A stretch of DNA of 64,000 nucleotides, taken from the NCBI GenBank assembly GCA_026724425.1, contig JAIUCV010000009.1, positions 22,731,323 through 22,795,322 on the forward strand, written 5' to 3'. Below the pieces are notes generated by a model. It was not told the origin of the DNA. It saw only the letters and a program-made list of their open reading frames with translations, and did no database searches. A program made the position numbers and the translations under genes. Source of the stretch: Erythrophleum ivorense (taxonomy: Eukaryota; Streptophyta; Magnoliopsida; Fabales; Fabaceae). Shown piece after piece: positions 37,677-49,766 of this stretch. Position 1 is the first letter of the stretch. Every line of letters begins with the position of its first letter.

Positions 37677-40600
37677 TGTAACATCCTGTCTCTCCGTAAA
37701 CGTGAGAAACACACTGTTCGATTTTTCAGTAAACGTAAAAAATAGGTCAAATATAAAAGGAAGTCCTCGAAATAGAAGGAATTGGGACCAACTAAAATTA
37801 TGATAAAATTTTAAATAGTAGAAAATGAGGATTTGAGGTTGAAGGTGCCCAAAAACCAGGCCAGAAGAGCTCAGAAAATTTGTCGAATGAAGTAGGGGCA
37901 TTTTTGTAATTTCTGAAAAATTTTGAAAACTCATAGTAGGGCTTTTTAAATGAAAAATTTGAGCTTTTCGGGGTTCTCAGAGGCCCTGAATGCCATGGGA
38001 ACCCCTAGAATAGTTAAAACTCCATCGGTGAGTGATTTCGGCTGTCGGTTAACTGAAAGTTTGACTGAACAGTTTGGAATGGTTTCAGATCCTTTTTGAG
38101 TGATTCCAAAGGCAATTCTTATGAGTAAGAGCCTAAGGAATATGATGGAGAAGGTGGATTTAAAAAAGGAGTTGATATGAGCCTAAAATGAGAAAGCCAA
38201 GAAAAGGGACTAGAATGCAAAAAGTAAAAGTTGCATAAAGTGACTTTTAGCTTCTTCTTCTTATCCAAGTTCCAGCAGTTCCCATTCCATGCTTTGTTTT
38301 TGCCCCAAAAACAGAGGAGGAAGCCAGCTCTCTTAGGCGCACAAGGAGAGGAGATTTTGAAGAGAGAAAAAGCAAGGAAAAGGTAGGAAAATTCAAGCTT
38401 TTTCTCTTGCAAGTTGCTCTTCCTTCTTCTCCTCTTTATTTCCATAGATTTGATGATGTTTTTGGGTCTATATGGAGGGCAAAACAGAGGTGGAATTTTT
38501 GGATTTGGTGAGGGGAGGCTAGCCAAGTGAAGAACAAACCAAGAAAACTAAGAAACCAAGGTATTCCTTCTTGTTTTGTTGCTTCTCCTTGCTTGCTTCC
38601 TCCATGGAATTTTTGTTCACCTTAGAGCCCATTCCATAGGAGATAAATTCTAACCATATTAGGGTAGAATTAGGGGTTCTATAATGTGAAGATTAGGAAG
38701 ATACAAGTGGAATTAATTAAGAAGCAAAAGAAAACCAAGAATGGGAAGTTAGGGATTCAAAGACATAGACAAAAATATGATTTTATGTAAGAGTTCCCAA
38801 GCCTATGTGAATGTTTGTATGAGTTCCTAAGACCCTTAGAGAGCTTCCCACATGCACCTCCCATCCAAGAAAGCAAAAAAATTGCAAGAAAAACTAATGA
38901 ACTCTAAGTAGAAAAAGTGTAGTGCATTTGAAGGGATTGTAAAAACTAATTTGGTATATGAGTTTTCTTGCATGTATGAGTATTTGATTGAGCTCCTAAG
39001 ACCTCTAGGAAGCCTCCCAAGTGTGTCTCCCATCAAGGAAAAACCAAGAAGGCCATGAACTCTTCTTCCCTCTATAGTTTCAGCCTAGGCAAGTTCCTAT
39101 AGCTAGGGAGAGTTTTAAATTTTTCTAAGGCCATTCTTGAGTCATATGTGATGAGTGAAGATAAGTAGAGGCCTTGGAAAAAATTTAGAACTCAAAGAAA
39201 GTGAGTTGGTGCCATAGGTTACATATTAGGACTTAAAGAAGCAACATGATGCTAGGCCCTTTGTTTTAATGATGTGATAACTCCAAGAGGTTTAAAAGGA
39301 GTCAAGAATCATATTTGTAAGGAAAAAATGAGGCCTAGAAGTCCCTTGAGGGGTGTTGCTTCATTAGGTGCCTTTATGGACCATAATAGAGCTTATTGAG
39401 CAATCTAGAGTTTAAGCAAATTATGTAGCCTTAGAATATATCTCATGAACCTAATTGGCTCCCTTAAATCATGTCTAGGCCAAGAGTAACCATCTCCACC
39501 AAATTGTGGGTATATAGCTGAAGCAAAAGAGGGAAATCCAAGGAGAAAAGTGTGTAGATTTATACAAGGTAGCTCTCTCCGCCTTTTCTCATGCATGGAT
39601 GTGTGTTTAGCTTGTTTTAGAATGTGTGTATGTATATTTTCAAGTTATGAAAAGTATGTTAGCATGCCTTTATATGCTATGACCCTTGATGCCATATTAT
39701 GTTTTCTAATGAGTGCATGATGTTTGTATGAGTTTACTTGAGTGTGGAGAGGCCAAGAACTCTTCCCTTTGGTGAGGATGAGCCAAGAACCCTTGAGCTT
39801 GGTAGAGACAAAATAAAAAATCTCCCAAAAGCAAAGTGGGCTCCCAAGAGTATGATTGAGTCTAAAGTGCTCAAGAAATGGGTGAGGCAAGTCCAAAACC
39901 CATGAGGAGAAGTGTAAGGCCAATCCAAACACTTGTTGAGCTCTTGAATGATTTGTATGAGTTGCTCAGATGCCAAGGTTACTTTTAAAATGTCTATGGC
40001 TTTTATTTTCTCCATGCATGCATTTGTAAAACTTGCTTGCACATATTATGTATGATTGAATGGGAGATGAGCTATTGGGATTCTTTGAATCTCATCCCCT
40101 CTTCTCCAATGATCTAACATGCTAGGTGGGCCAAGTAATTATGGTAAAGGGAGCCAACACAATGAAGAAGGGAGATTGACAAGCTTATGCCTTGTTTTGT
40201 CCATTTTTGAACTATAATGATGTTCAATGATGTATATAATTATTGTAAATGGCACATGACCCTTGAGACACATGTAAATATGATATTATATGATGTATAC
40301 ATGTATGGATATGATGTATGAACTTTAGAAATGAATTTGGGTATGTAATGCCAAGTTATGCAAATTGGAAGTTTAATGCAAATGTTTATAAGTGTGGATG
40401 AAAAGGCCAAAATGAGATGCATGAGGTTTGGGACCATTTGGGAATCTCACAAAAGTCTTAAATGTGCTTTTAGACTTGCCCAAAAGGTGCCACAACAAAG
40501 GGAAAGCTATTTGGCAAATTTGGTACCCCATATGGAGTCAAATTTGACCATGATGAAACCCTATATCACTTTTTAGCCAAATGAGTTAGTTTTGATCTAA

Positions 40601-41552
40601 AATTTGGCATGAAATTAGGTCTCATTGAGAGATTTTTGGGAAGCTAAAGAAATAATTTTTGGAGGTCTAGAGAATATTTGATGATTTTTCAAAGTTGGCA
40701 AAATTTATGTTTATGATTTGTTACACTATTCATTTGGTCCGAAATTAAACTTTGTCACCCGAGGCCCAAATGATGTCCAATTGCCATGAAATTTTATACA
40801 GAGAAACTAAACAATCACAGTGACTTGTTCCAACTAGAAGCATCTCATTTGGAGGTCTAGAGAGGGAGATATGAATTTTTGAAGTTTCTATCTAGTATCA
40901 GTAAATTTGCCTGACTAGAAGTATTGTTCCATCGAATTCTGAGGTCTGGGCTTGATGAACTGATTTAGAGATATTTTTTCTCTTTATTTAACATCCATAG
41001 ATTTCCATATTGGTATTATTTACATAGATTATATTTTTTTGGAATTAATTAGACATTTTTTAAGTTCATATTAGTAAATTATGATAGCATCAGGACCTAG
41101 TCCAACCTTCAGACTTTTTCACATGTCAAGGGTTCTAGGTGTGGGATTTTATGACTTGTACATATTTTTACCATAAAATATACATCTCAAGCTTTCCAGA
41201 ATGACTAAGATTACATGATTTCTATTTTTTGGATTTAGTTATGATTTTTCAAATTTTGCCCAGAAAAGAGGCCAATTCTGGCCGAGAATGAACTTCCATT
41301 TTCTATGCCTCATTTCGGTTCCCATGAGTTGTAGGCATGTTTTTGGGATGCAAATGAGTTGTAATGATGTAATTAAATATGAGGAAGTATAGTATGAGCT
41401 CACACAGTCCAAGTGACATGGATTAAAATTTTTAGATATGACGCAAAGCGAAATTAATCCTATTCTCCTTGCTTTTTCTATGGAAAGCCTATATGAATCA
41501 TGATAGAATGCTTAAGAATGACATGAAATGAGCTAAAATTTATGGTCTTACA
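37677..41552 (+). mobile_element. LTR-A insertion in the left Gypsy-B LTR, TSD CTAAG
   Basis: A 3,876-bp unit, TGTAACATCCTG to GGTCTTACA, with a perfect duplication CTAAG (37,672-37,676 and 41,553-41,557). The intact right LTR reads ATAAACTAAGAGTAGG here. The array is at 39,757-39,925 and the inverted repeat at 40,077-40,093. It is the closest relative of the truncated copy at 1-690. The minus ORF 38,119-38,526 (135 codons) is an antisense reading. Confidence 0.92.
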
Positions 41553-41809
41553 CTAAGAGTGGGCTTCCATAATTGTTTCTTAGCATATATAAATTGATCA
41601 TAGGGCCCAAGGATCAAATACCCACATTCATTAAGTAATTTCTCTAATAAGGTCTATAAGTATAATTTTAACCCAAAAATGACCAAGTATTATCATTTTT
41701 CTCAAAATGTCCAAAAATTCATTTCCTTAAAATTCTTATTTTCATGAATTCCCCTCAATAATTCTACAATTCCTAAATCAATACTATTAATAAATTTTGA
41801 GGTGTTACA

Positions 41810-41827
41810 TTCTCTTCTCCTTTTAGG
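41810..41827 (-). other. Gypsy-B polypurine tract
   Basis: On the minus strand CCTAAAAGGAGAAGAGAA abuts the start of the 3' LTR. Such a tract primes plus-strand DNA synthesis in LTR retroelements. Position and composition fit exactly. Confidence 0.85.
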
Positions 41828-41834
41828 AATTTTA

Positions 41835-42473
41835 TCCTTAAAATTAGATGTACCTTATTCAAAAAATGCTAGATAGTCTTTCCTCATTGCTTCCTCCATC
41901 TCCTAAGTTGCTTCATTTGGAGTTAGCCCTCTCCATACCACTTTTAACAAGAAGATGTCCTTATTACGTAGCTATTTGACTTTCAAGTCTATTATCCTTT
42001 CCAACTAAACCACATAAGACAAGTTATATTGTAGATGCACATTCTCATGCTCAATGACATGTGAAGGGTCTAGGTGATACTTTTTCAATTGGGATACATG
42101 GAACACATCATGCAATTGGATCAAATTTGGGGGTAAAGCCACTTTGTAGGCTATGGGTCCTATCCACTAAAGGATTTGAAAAGGACTAAGGTAACGAGGA
42201 CTGAGCTTTCTTCACTTTATAGACCATCCTATGCTCATCACCGAAGTAATTTTTAGAAACACATCATCTCCTATTTCAAATTCTAAAGGTCTTGTTCTCT
42301 TATCTATATAACTCTTCAGCCTACTTTGGGCAACTAACAATTTCTTCTTAATGAGTTCAATTTGGCATGTGGTTTTGTCCAATATGTCCAGACTTAAGAG
42401 ACTTCTCTCATTAAGTTCTACACAATACAAGCGTGATATGCACTTTTTCCCATAAAGTGCCTTAAATGGTGCC
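41835..42473 (-). pseudogene. Integrase C-terminus and chromodomain-like tail
   Basis: The N-terminal part reads MAPFKALYGKKC, then KSYIDKRTRPLEFEIGDDVF, which is the C-terminal domain typical of chromovirus integrases. After a frame break come LHDVFHVSQLKKYH and a chromodomain-like segment (LRNKDIFLLKVVWRGL ... EATWEMEEAMRK-type, with one stop) at about 41,890-41,980. The chromodomain of such elements can direct insertion to heterochromatin. It is separated from the integrase core by the LTR-A at 42,479-45,915; the codon at the joint is TAG where the family has glutamine. Confidence 0.85.
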
Positions 42474-42478
42474 ATCTA

Positions 42479-45400
42479 TGTAACACTATAATTCTATGAC
42501 TCATCTCATATCATATGTAGGCTTATTCCCATGAAACAGATGAATTTCTCAAGGAAAAACCATAGAAGAATACAAATAAATTGTGTTACGTCACAGATAA
42601 ATTTTTCATTCTATGTTTTGTGGGCCATATGGACTCATTTATCTTATTCTCATATTTGAATATACAAATACAACTCATAACCATCCCAAGAAGTGGCCTA
42701 GAACTCGTGCAAGGGGATGGAATGTATGAAATGCAATGGTGTAGCCTCGGGTAGGATTTCTAGATTTTGTGTTTGAACTTTGAAAAATCATAACTAATTT
42801 TAGAAAAATCAAAATCATGCACACTATACCATTATGGAAAGCTACAGATGTCTAGTTTATGAAAAAAATAAATCTAGACCACAACAGAGACTGCTAGCTA
42901 CCAAAAATTGATGGAATAATACTAGAGGTTGACTATCATTATTGGTACTATCCTCCAACTTCAAAAATTCATATCTCTCTAATTAGAGGTCCAATTGGAG
43001 TGATCTTGGTGGCTATTAAAATCTTATCATGTCTAATTTATGCTTATAAAATTTCATGAGCATTAGACATCATTTGTCCCACGAATGACAAAGCCTAAGG
43101 TTTTGACCATATGAATAGTATTTACATCAATTCAGCAAAAAAATGCCAACTTTAGAAATTCATAATTAATTCCACAGTGTTCCAAATAACCTGGTCTTTG
43201 GTTTTCCAAAAAGCTCTAGATAAGATCTATATGTGTGCCAAATTTCATAGATAAATTCGTTCATTTGGTCAAATCTTAACATTGGGTTGTGAAATGGTCA
43301 TTTTTAAGTTTTAAAAGGGTCCAAATGGTCCATTTTGAGCTCCAAGGCAACCATGACCACTTGAGCACGTGGGCATGTACCAAAATGACATTCTAAACAT
43401 GTCTCAAAAGTGCACAAACCTAAATTTCTCGAACTCATTCATCCACCCCATGCTATACATAAGAAGGCATATGTCTAGTCTTGCCATTCCATACCCAAAT
43501 CATGTTATATCATGCATATGGCATTAATTCTCATTCATACATCATATATATGAGTATTTACACATGTTCAAATGATTACATAACAATTCCATCATAGGAT
43601 TACATCATATGCCATTGGTATAGCTATAAAAGAGACAAAACTAGGCACTTTGATGTCAATCTCTCATCTCCCAACTTGGTGGCTCCCATTACTTTGCTCA
43701 TTTGCTCCACCTAGCATGTTAAGACATTGGAGAGAAGGGAATGAAATTCAAAGAATCCCAATAGCTCATCTCCCTTTTAATCACACGTACAGTATGCAAA
43801 ACAAGTCTTGAAAATGTATACATGAGCATAATGACATATGTAATCACTCAAGAAGCATTCTTAACATTTGAACAAGTCACACAAAGCATACATAGGCTTG
43901 CCAAGCAAGTGGATTAGCCTCACCTATTCTCTTATAGATTTTGGACTTGCCTCATCTATTTTCTCTAAGAGGTTTTGACTTAACCTCACTCTTGGGAGAC
44001 TCTTTACTTTATCTTAACCACTTTTAAGGGTTCTTGGCTCCTCCTTATCATGGATAAGGGTTCTTGGCTTCACCACACTCAAGCAAACCAAAGCACACAC
44101 ACTAGGCATCATTTGATGACATAATGTAACATCATAGCATCATAATATATATGCACATGCTAGAAACTTTTCATAGTTTGAAACACACATACATACATCT
44201 AAAGACAAGTTAAGCACACATTCATGCATGAGAGAAGGGGGAGTGAGTTAGCTTTGCCACACAAGCCCTAAACACATCATATGGAAGCCAATTACACTCT
44301 TGAATCAAATTCTAAAGCCATACATTCACTAGAAAAGCTAGGTAACTCATATGGCTCTTTTATGGTTCCATAATGCACTTAATGAAGCAACCTTAAGAAA
44401 ACATCATCTTGGCTCCATTCTCTCCCTTCATTTATGATTCTTGACTCCATTTAAACCTCTTGGAGTCATCACACAATTAAATCAAGGAGTCTACCTAGGT
44501 ATTGCTTCTTTAAGCCATAATATGGAACCTATGATACAATCTCACTATCTAGGGCTTTTAAAATTTTTCCAAGGCTTTCTCTCATCCTCTTCCATCATAT
44601 ATGATAAAAAATAAGCTTGGAATAAATTAAAACTATCCCTTGGTGCTCCAACTTCTCTAGGCCGTGGCTATAGACCAAGGAGACACCAAGTGAGTTTTCT
44701 TTGTTTTCTTGATGGAAGATACACATGAGGAGCCTTCTAGGGATCTCAAGAGCTCATCCAAATACTCATTTAAGCCTAGGAATTATTGTATCAAATCAGA
44801 TTTTCAAGGGAGTCCATGAAACCCTAACTTTACTATCTTGAAAATGCATGCCTTTTACTTGAGTTTCTTTGTATATTCTAAATCCCCACACCTTAATTCA
44901 TATGATTCATTCTTAGTTCTACCGAAAATCCAAGTCTTCTTGGATTTTCCTAAGGTGGCCGAACCTATAAGAGAGAGGGGGAGGAAGAAGCTACCACAGA
45001 AGTGAGATTTTACCTTAGTTCCTTAGCTTTTCTTGCTTGTTTCTCCCTTTCCTTGGCCTCCTTTCTTCAAATATAAATTTTTCCCTCTGTTCTTCCCTCA
45101 AAATAGATCCAAAAACTTCAATAAAACCATAGGAAAGAAGGGGAAATGAAGAAGAAGAGGTTTACCAAAGAAGAAGTATGAAAAAGCCAAGAAAATCCAT
45201 ACCTCTTCCTTGTTTTGCTCTTTCCTTTCTCCTCTTTCTTGTGCGCCCCACCCTTGGGGTTCTTTCTCTAATTTTAGATAGAAACAAATGTGGCTAAATG
45301 AAGGAGGACTTTATATATATAGGGAGGTTAAGAAAGACTTCTCAAAAATTCCAATTTTTCCCATTCATTTTGGCATTTTTGTTTCTAGTTCGTTTTAGCT

Positions 45401-45915
45401 CCTTTCTTAGAACCATTTCTTTCATTATGAAATTTAGGTTCCCAATTTAATAAAATGTCTTTGGAATCACTCAAATCGAAGCTAAAACCTTCCTGAATAA
45501 ATTCATTAAAGTTCGGGCTCACCATTATTAGAAAACATCAATCGGAGGGACTTTAACTGCCCCGGGGCTTTCCATGGTTTTCAGGGCCTCTAAGAACCTC
45601 GAAGAAGTCAAATTTATCATTTAAAAAGCTCTCCTATGAGAATTCTAAAAATTATCCAAAATTACAAAAAATGCCATTACATTTTGATTCCTTTTCATTC
45701 AAGTTCGTTTCTTCATTCTAGCACTATTTTTCTTTCTGTCTGAACCTGGGATTCTCATTTTTAGGAGTCTAGAATGCTACATAAATTTTTTGGGACCTCA
45801 AATCACTCTATCTGGGGGACTTTCCTTTGTATCCAGTGAATTTCGTACATTTTCAAAGAAACCGTACATTGCGTTTCTCACGTTTTCTCTCGTTTTCAAA
45901 GAACCAGATATTACA
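42479..45915 (-). mobile_element. LTR-A insertion in integrase, minus strand, TSD ATCTA/ATTTA
   Basis: A 3,437-bp unit, TGTAACACTA to AGATATTACA on the plus strand, between ATCTA (42,474-42,478) and ATTTA (45,916-45,920). It splits the integrase reading exactly between YHSNI and MAPFKAL, which are adjacent in the family. The array is at 43,910-44,070 and a decayed inverted repeat near 43,745. Confidence 0.92.
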
Positions 45916-45920
45916 ATTTA

Positions 45921-46870
45921 GATATTGGAATGGTAACTATTATTGTAAACAAACTTGGCTAAACATAAGTAACACATCCCAATTTCCCTTCAACTCTAGT
46001 ACACTAGCCTTAAGCATGTCTTCAAGAGTCTCGATGGTTCTCTCAGTCTGTCCATCCGACTGAGGGTGATAGGTAGTGCTAAAGTTAACACTGTTGCCTA
46101 AAGCTTCTTATAGAGACCGCCAAAGTTTCAATGTGAACCTGGAGTCTCTATCTGACACAATGCTATTAGGGACACATGCAACCTCACAATCTCACAAACA
46201 TAAAGTTGCACTAGCTTATTTAGAGGATAAGTGGCTCTAATAGGTAGAAAGTGGGCATATTTCATTAGTCTATCCATAATTACCTAAATAACATTGTACC
46301 TTGAGGATGTCCTAGGTAAACCCATCATAAAATCCATGGATATACTATCCCATTTCTATTCTGGGATCTCTAAAGGGTGTAACAATCCTACAGGTTTTTT
46401 ATGTTTAATTTTAACCCTTTGATAAACTTGACATCTAGTAACAAACTTCACTATGTCTAACTTCATTTCGGACCATAAAAAACTCTTCTTAAGATCCTTG
46501 TACATCTTAGTGGTGCTCGGACAACACTATATTCATCCTTACCTCTTCACCATTGGGTATACACACTCTACCCTGATACCTCACTAGACCATCATTTGAT
46601 AGGTCAAAGTCTTTGATCTCTCTATTCCCCAATTATTTTCTAATCCTACCCAAATACTCATCCACCCCTTGAGCCTCCTTAATTCTTTTCTAAAGTCTTT
46701 TTCTATCCTCAACTCTTCTAAAAGAAGGCTATTAGGATACACTAAAATGGATATGTTTAAATCTCTCAATTTTTTAATTAACCTCTACTCTTTAAGCATC
46801 ATCATGGCCATATGAATAGATTTCCTACTCAACGCATCAGCTATAATATTCATCTTTCTTATATGGTACT
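45921..46870 (-). pseudogene. Integrase zinc-binding and catalytic core
   Basis: From right to left: the RNase H-integrase linker with NIIADALSRKS (near 46,830); the zinc-finger region (about 46,430-46,560), badly frameshifted; MDFMMGLPRTS with the first catalytic aspartate (about 46,320-46,340); SDRDSRFT with the second (about 46,150); and TYHPQSDGQTERTIETLED with the glutamate (about 46,000-46,070). Integrase inserts the cDNA into chromosomes. All three catalytic residues are still visible, but several stops and frame changes separate them. Confidence 0.9.
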
Positions 46871-46913
46871 TTAAAGAGAAATCATAATTCTTAAGGAATT
46901 TTATCCACCTCTT

Positions 46914-47300
46914 TTATCTCATGTTTAATTCCTTTTGATCAAACAAATACTTCAAACTCTTATGGTCACTATACACTTTAAATTGTGCAATATAAAGACA
47001 GTGCCTCCAAATCTTAAGGGCAAAAACCATAGCTGCTAGTTTTAGGTCATTGGTGGGATAATTGTTTTCATGAGACCTAAGTTGCCTAGATCCATAGGCT
47101 ATTACCCTACCTTGTTGCATCAAAGTACAACCTAAACCCTTTTTAGAAGCATCACTATAAACTATAAAGGTTTCTTTAGGGTTAGGTATCACTAACACAT
47201 GTATAGTGGTTAACCTATTCTTAAGTTCCTGAAAGGTATCCTCATACTTAACATCCCACATAAAAGGTTGATCTTTGCTAATCAACTTTGTCAAAGGCAT
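46914..47300 (-). pseudogene. Gypsy RNase H domain
   Basis: The longest open retroelement stretch, about 128 codons. It contains YSDASKKGLGCTLMQ (the aspartate of the active site), YGSRQLRSHENNY, and VYSDHKSLKYLFDQKELNMR at the end, all in standard gypsy RNase H order. RNase H removes RNA from the RNA-DNA hybrid during reverse transcription. It continues the RT reading after a short gap with stops and is open by chance survival. Confidence 0.95.
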
Positions 47301-47329
47301 TGCCAGCTAAAAGAATGCCTTAATGAACC

Positions 47330-48060
47330 CCTGTAGTAGCCAGCTAGACCTAAGAAACTATGAATTTGGGTCACTATTTTGGACCTCTCCTAATTCAATA
47401 TTGCTTCTACCTTATTAGGATCTACTATTATTCCTTATTCCAATATCACATGGCCTAAGAACTTCACCTCTTACAACCAAAACTCATACTTGCTAAGTTT
47501 AGCATACAACTTATCCTCTCTCAAGATTTGAAGAACTATTCTAAAATGCACTTTATGTTCTTCACTACTCTTAGAATAGACAAGGATGCCACTAATGAAC
47601 ACTACCACAAACTAGTCAAGGTATGGCCTAAAGATTCTATTCATGTAGTCCATAAAAATAGTAAGGGCATTGGTTAACCCAAATGGCATGATTAGGAACT
47701 CATAATGGTCATACCAAGTCATAAAAGTGGTTTTAAGTATATCTTCCACTTTCACTTTAAGCTGATGGCATCTAGATCTATGGTCAATCTTTGAGAAGAC
47801 TTATGCTCCAGCTAATTAGAAAAGCAAGTCATCAATTATAGGTAAAAGGTATTTATTCTTGATGGTCACTTGGTTCATTTGCCTATAATCAATATAAAGC
47901 CTAAGACTATCATCCTTTTTCTGAACAAATAACACTGGTGCTCCCTATGGAAACATGTTTAGCCTAATGAACACTTTTTCTAACAATTCTTCTATTTGAC
48001 TCTTCAGCTCAACAAGTTCAACAAGAGACATTCTATATAAAGCCTTAGAGATTATGCTTG
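47330..48060 (-). pseudogene. Gypsy reverse transcriptase, catalytic box lost
   Basis: Phrases in order: GAPVLFVQKKDDSLRLYIDY (about 47,890-47,950), FSKIDHRSR with a missing residue pattern, FLIMPFGLTNAL, then FVVVFISGILVYSKS at about 47,575-47,625. The last corresponds to the (Y/F)-x-D-D box; both catalytic aspartates are replaced by Ser-Gly, so it cannot polymerise. Multiple stops occur. The downstream RNase H follows directly. Confidence 0.92.
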
Positions 48061-48147
48061 TACTGGGGATTAGGTCTATGGAAAATTATAATTTTCTTTA
48101 GGGTAAACCACTAATCTCTTTAGGAAAAACTTTTAGGAATTCCTTAA

Positions 48148-48620
48148 TTAAGGTATATCCTCTAATTCATCTTCAACCTCAACATGCAAGAAAAAGAACA
48201 CAAGGAACACTTGACTACCATGCATAAGGTACCTCCTGGCTTGGGTAGTGGACACATAAGTAAGCTCAATCACAAGATAAGTTTCAAGTATATTAACAAG
48301 TAAGGAGATAGTCTTATGCTTACAACCACGTATCATATTATTAGTTGATAGCCAATCCATACCGATGATCATATCAAAGTCAAGGGTAATACAATGGCTA
48401 TCCAATTGTACTACACAATTTAAGTACACATCTAATGTAATCATAGAATATATAGTAAGGGTAGAGATAGATAATTCAAATGACAATAGGCTACCTTTAA
48501 GAGCTAGGTGCTTAACATAGTCATATGAAATGAAAGAATGGGTCGTGCTTGAGTCAAACAATACATCTACAACATGATTATGAACAAGAATAGTACCTGG
48601 GATCAGACTAGGGGACCTAC
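48148..48620 (-). pseudogene. Gypsy aspartic protease
   Basis: Contains LFDSSTTHSFISYDYV, where the family has D-S-G-(A/S)-(T/S)-H-S-F, so the catalytic Asp is kept and Gly is Ser. About 60 residues later FDMIIGMDWLSTNN matches the conserved F-D-(V/M)-I-L-G-M-D-W-L flap-region motif. The protease cleaves the gag-pol polyprotein. The reading is open over about 137 codons but the glycine change probably inactivates it. It sits between gag and RT, as expected. Confidence 0.92.
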
Positions 48621-48719
48621 TAGCCTCTTGCTACGTAAGTGCAAACACTCATCCTTATGTAGGTGGTTTAACGGATGAAGCCAACTCTAGTGACAATGTG
48701 TAAGTCCGTGCATAGATCT

Positions 48720-49740
48720 AGGCTTCCTATAATTATAACACATGGGATATGGTCCACTCCCATGATTCTTCCCATACTTGCCATATACTGATAGAACACT
48801 TACTAAACTCTTTAAGGGTCCCATATTCTTCCTTTAAGGAATACTTCTTGGGGGTGGCTTTCTACCCCAGGAGCCACTAGCACTACTGGTTCCCTTCTTA
48901 TTTTTGCCCCTAAAGGGCTCTATGCCTCAGTCACACTTACCCTCTATTGTCTTCTTCCTTTTGGCCTCACTTAGCCACCCTACACTTTTTCACTAATTCA
49001 TTAAAGTTTTGGATCTGGAAAGGTGCAATCTTATCCTTTAACTTAGGTTTAAGGCTCTTTTAAACTTGTTGGCCTTCCATGGTTCATCATCAAACCACTT
49101 TAAGTATAAGGAGAAATGGGATAATTCAATAAATTTTGCTATATACTAATCTACATTCATCTTTCCTTGCTCAAGGAAGTTGAACTCAACTTCCTTATCA
49201 GCCTTCACTGATGATGGGAAATATTTGCTCTGACAGGTGGTTTGGAAAGTCTCCCAAATCAAGGGTATTCCCCTTGAAGTCAACAACCTTAAGGTACTCC
49301 GCTTCTAATGTTTCATCTCACCTTCCATCTTGTAAATGGCTAACCTAGCCTTTTGCTTAATGCTACAAATCATAACTTCAAAAAGTTTCTTTAGCTATAT
49401 TAGCCATCTTTAAGGTTTTTCAATATCCAATTCCCTTAAAAACAATGGAGGATCAACCTTTCTATACTTGGTCAATACAACTAAGATATCATCATTTTCC
49501 CCTTGATGCCCCACACCAAGGTTCTAATAAGCACCAACCTGATTTCTAACTAGCATCTCTTGATTCTGCTTGTTTATAGTTTCATGTAGCTGTTGTAACA
49601 CTTGAACAATGGTTGCATGTGCTTTAACTTGCTCTTGAAGTTAGTCAGTCATTGGCCTTACGGTAGCCTTATGGGCCTTGGCTTGTTCCCTCATACGATT
49701 AGCCATTGCAGCCATGGCCTTTTTAACCTCTTTTAACATC
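48720..49740 (-). pseudogene. Gypsy gag: capsid domain and zinc-knuckle relic
   Basis: A coiled N-terminal part with QEQVKAHATIVQVLQQLHET (about 49,560-49,640) is followed by DPPLFLRELDIEKP (near 49,440), a KYFPSSVKADKEVEFNFLEQ stretch and YIAKFIELSHFS (about 49,090-49,210), the standard capsid order. A decayed zinc knuckle, CYNYRKPRSMHG, is at about 48,722-48,752 with only one of three cysteines and a displaced histidine. Stops and frame changes occur throughout. Confidence 0.85.
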
Positions 49741-49766
49741 TTAGTAGTTTCACGATGAATAGTTAT

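Larger units (their letters stand above)
31600..41809 (-). mobile_element. Gypsy-B 3' LTR (left), split by two LTR-A insertions
   Basis: Starts TGTAAGAATCC and ends GGTGTTACA on the plus strand, matching 51,429-57,741 piece by piece: 31,600-31,737, 35,188-37,676 and 41,553-41,809. Own length is about 2.87 kb. The CpG-array region (35,380-35,870) is decayed and the inverted-repeat relic GAATCTCAG lies near 36,510. Confidence 0.9.

Noticed and set aside
38119..38526. 135-codon minus-strand ORF, among the longest in the window
   Set aside because: It lies antisense in the 5' third of an LTR-A copy, has no recognisable domain, and the same region is broken in other copies.
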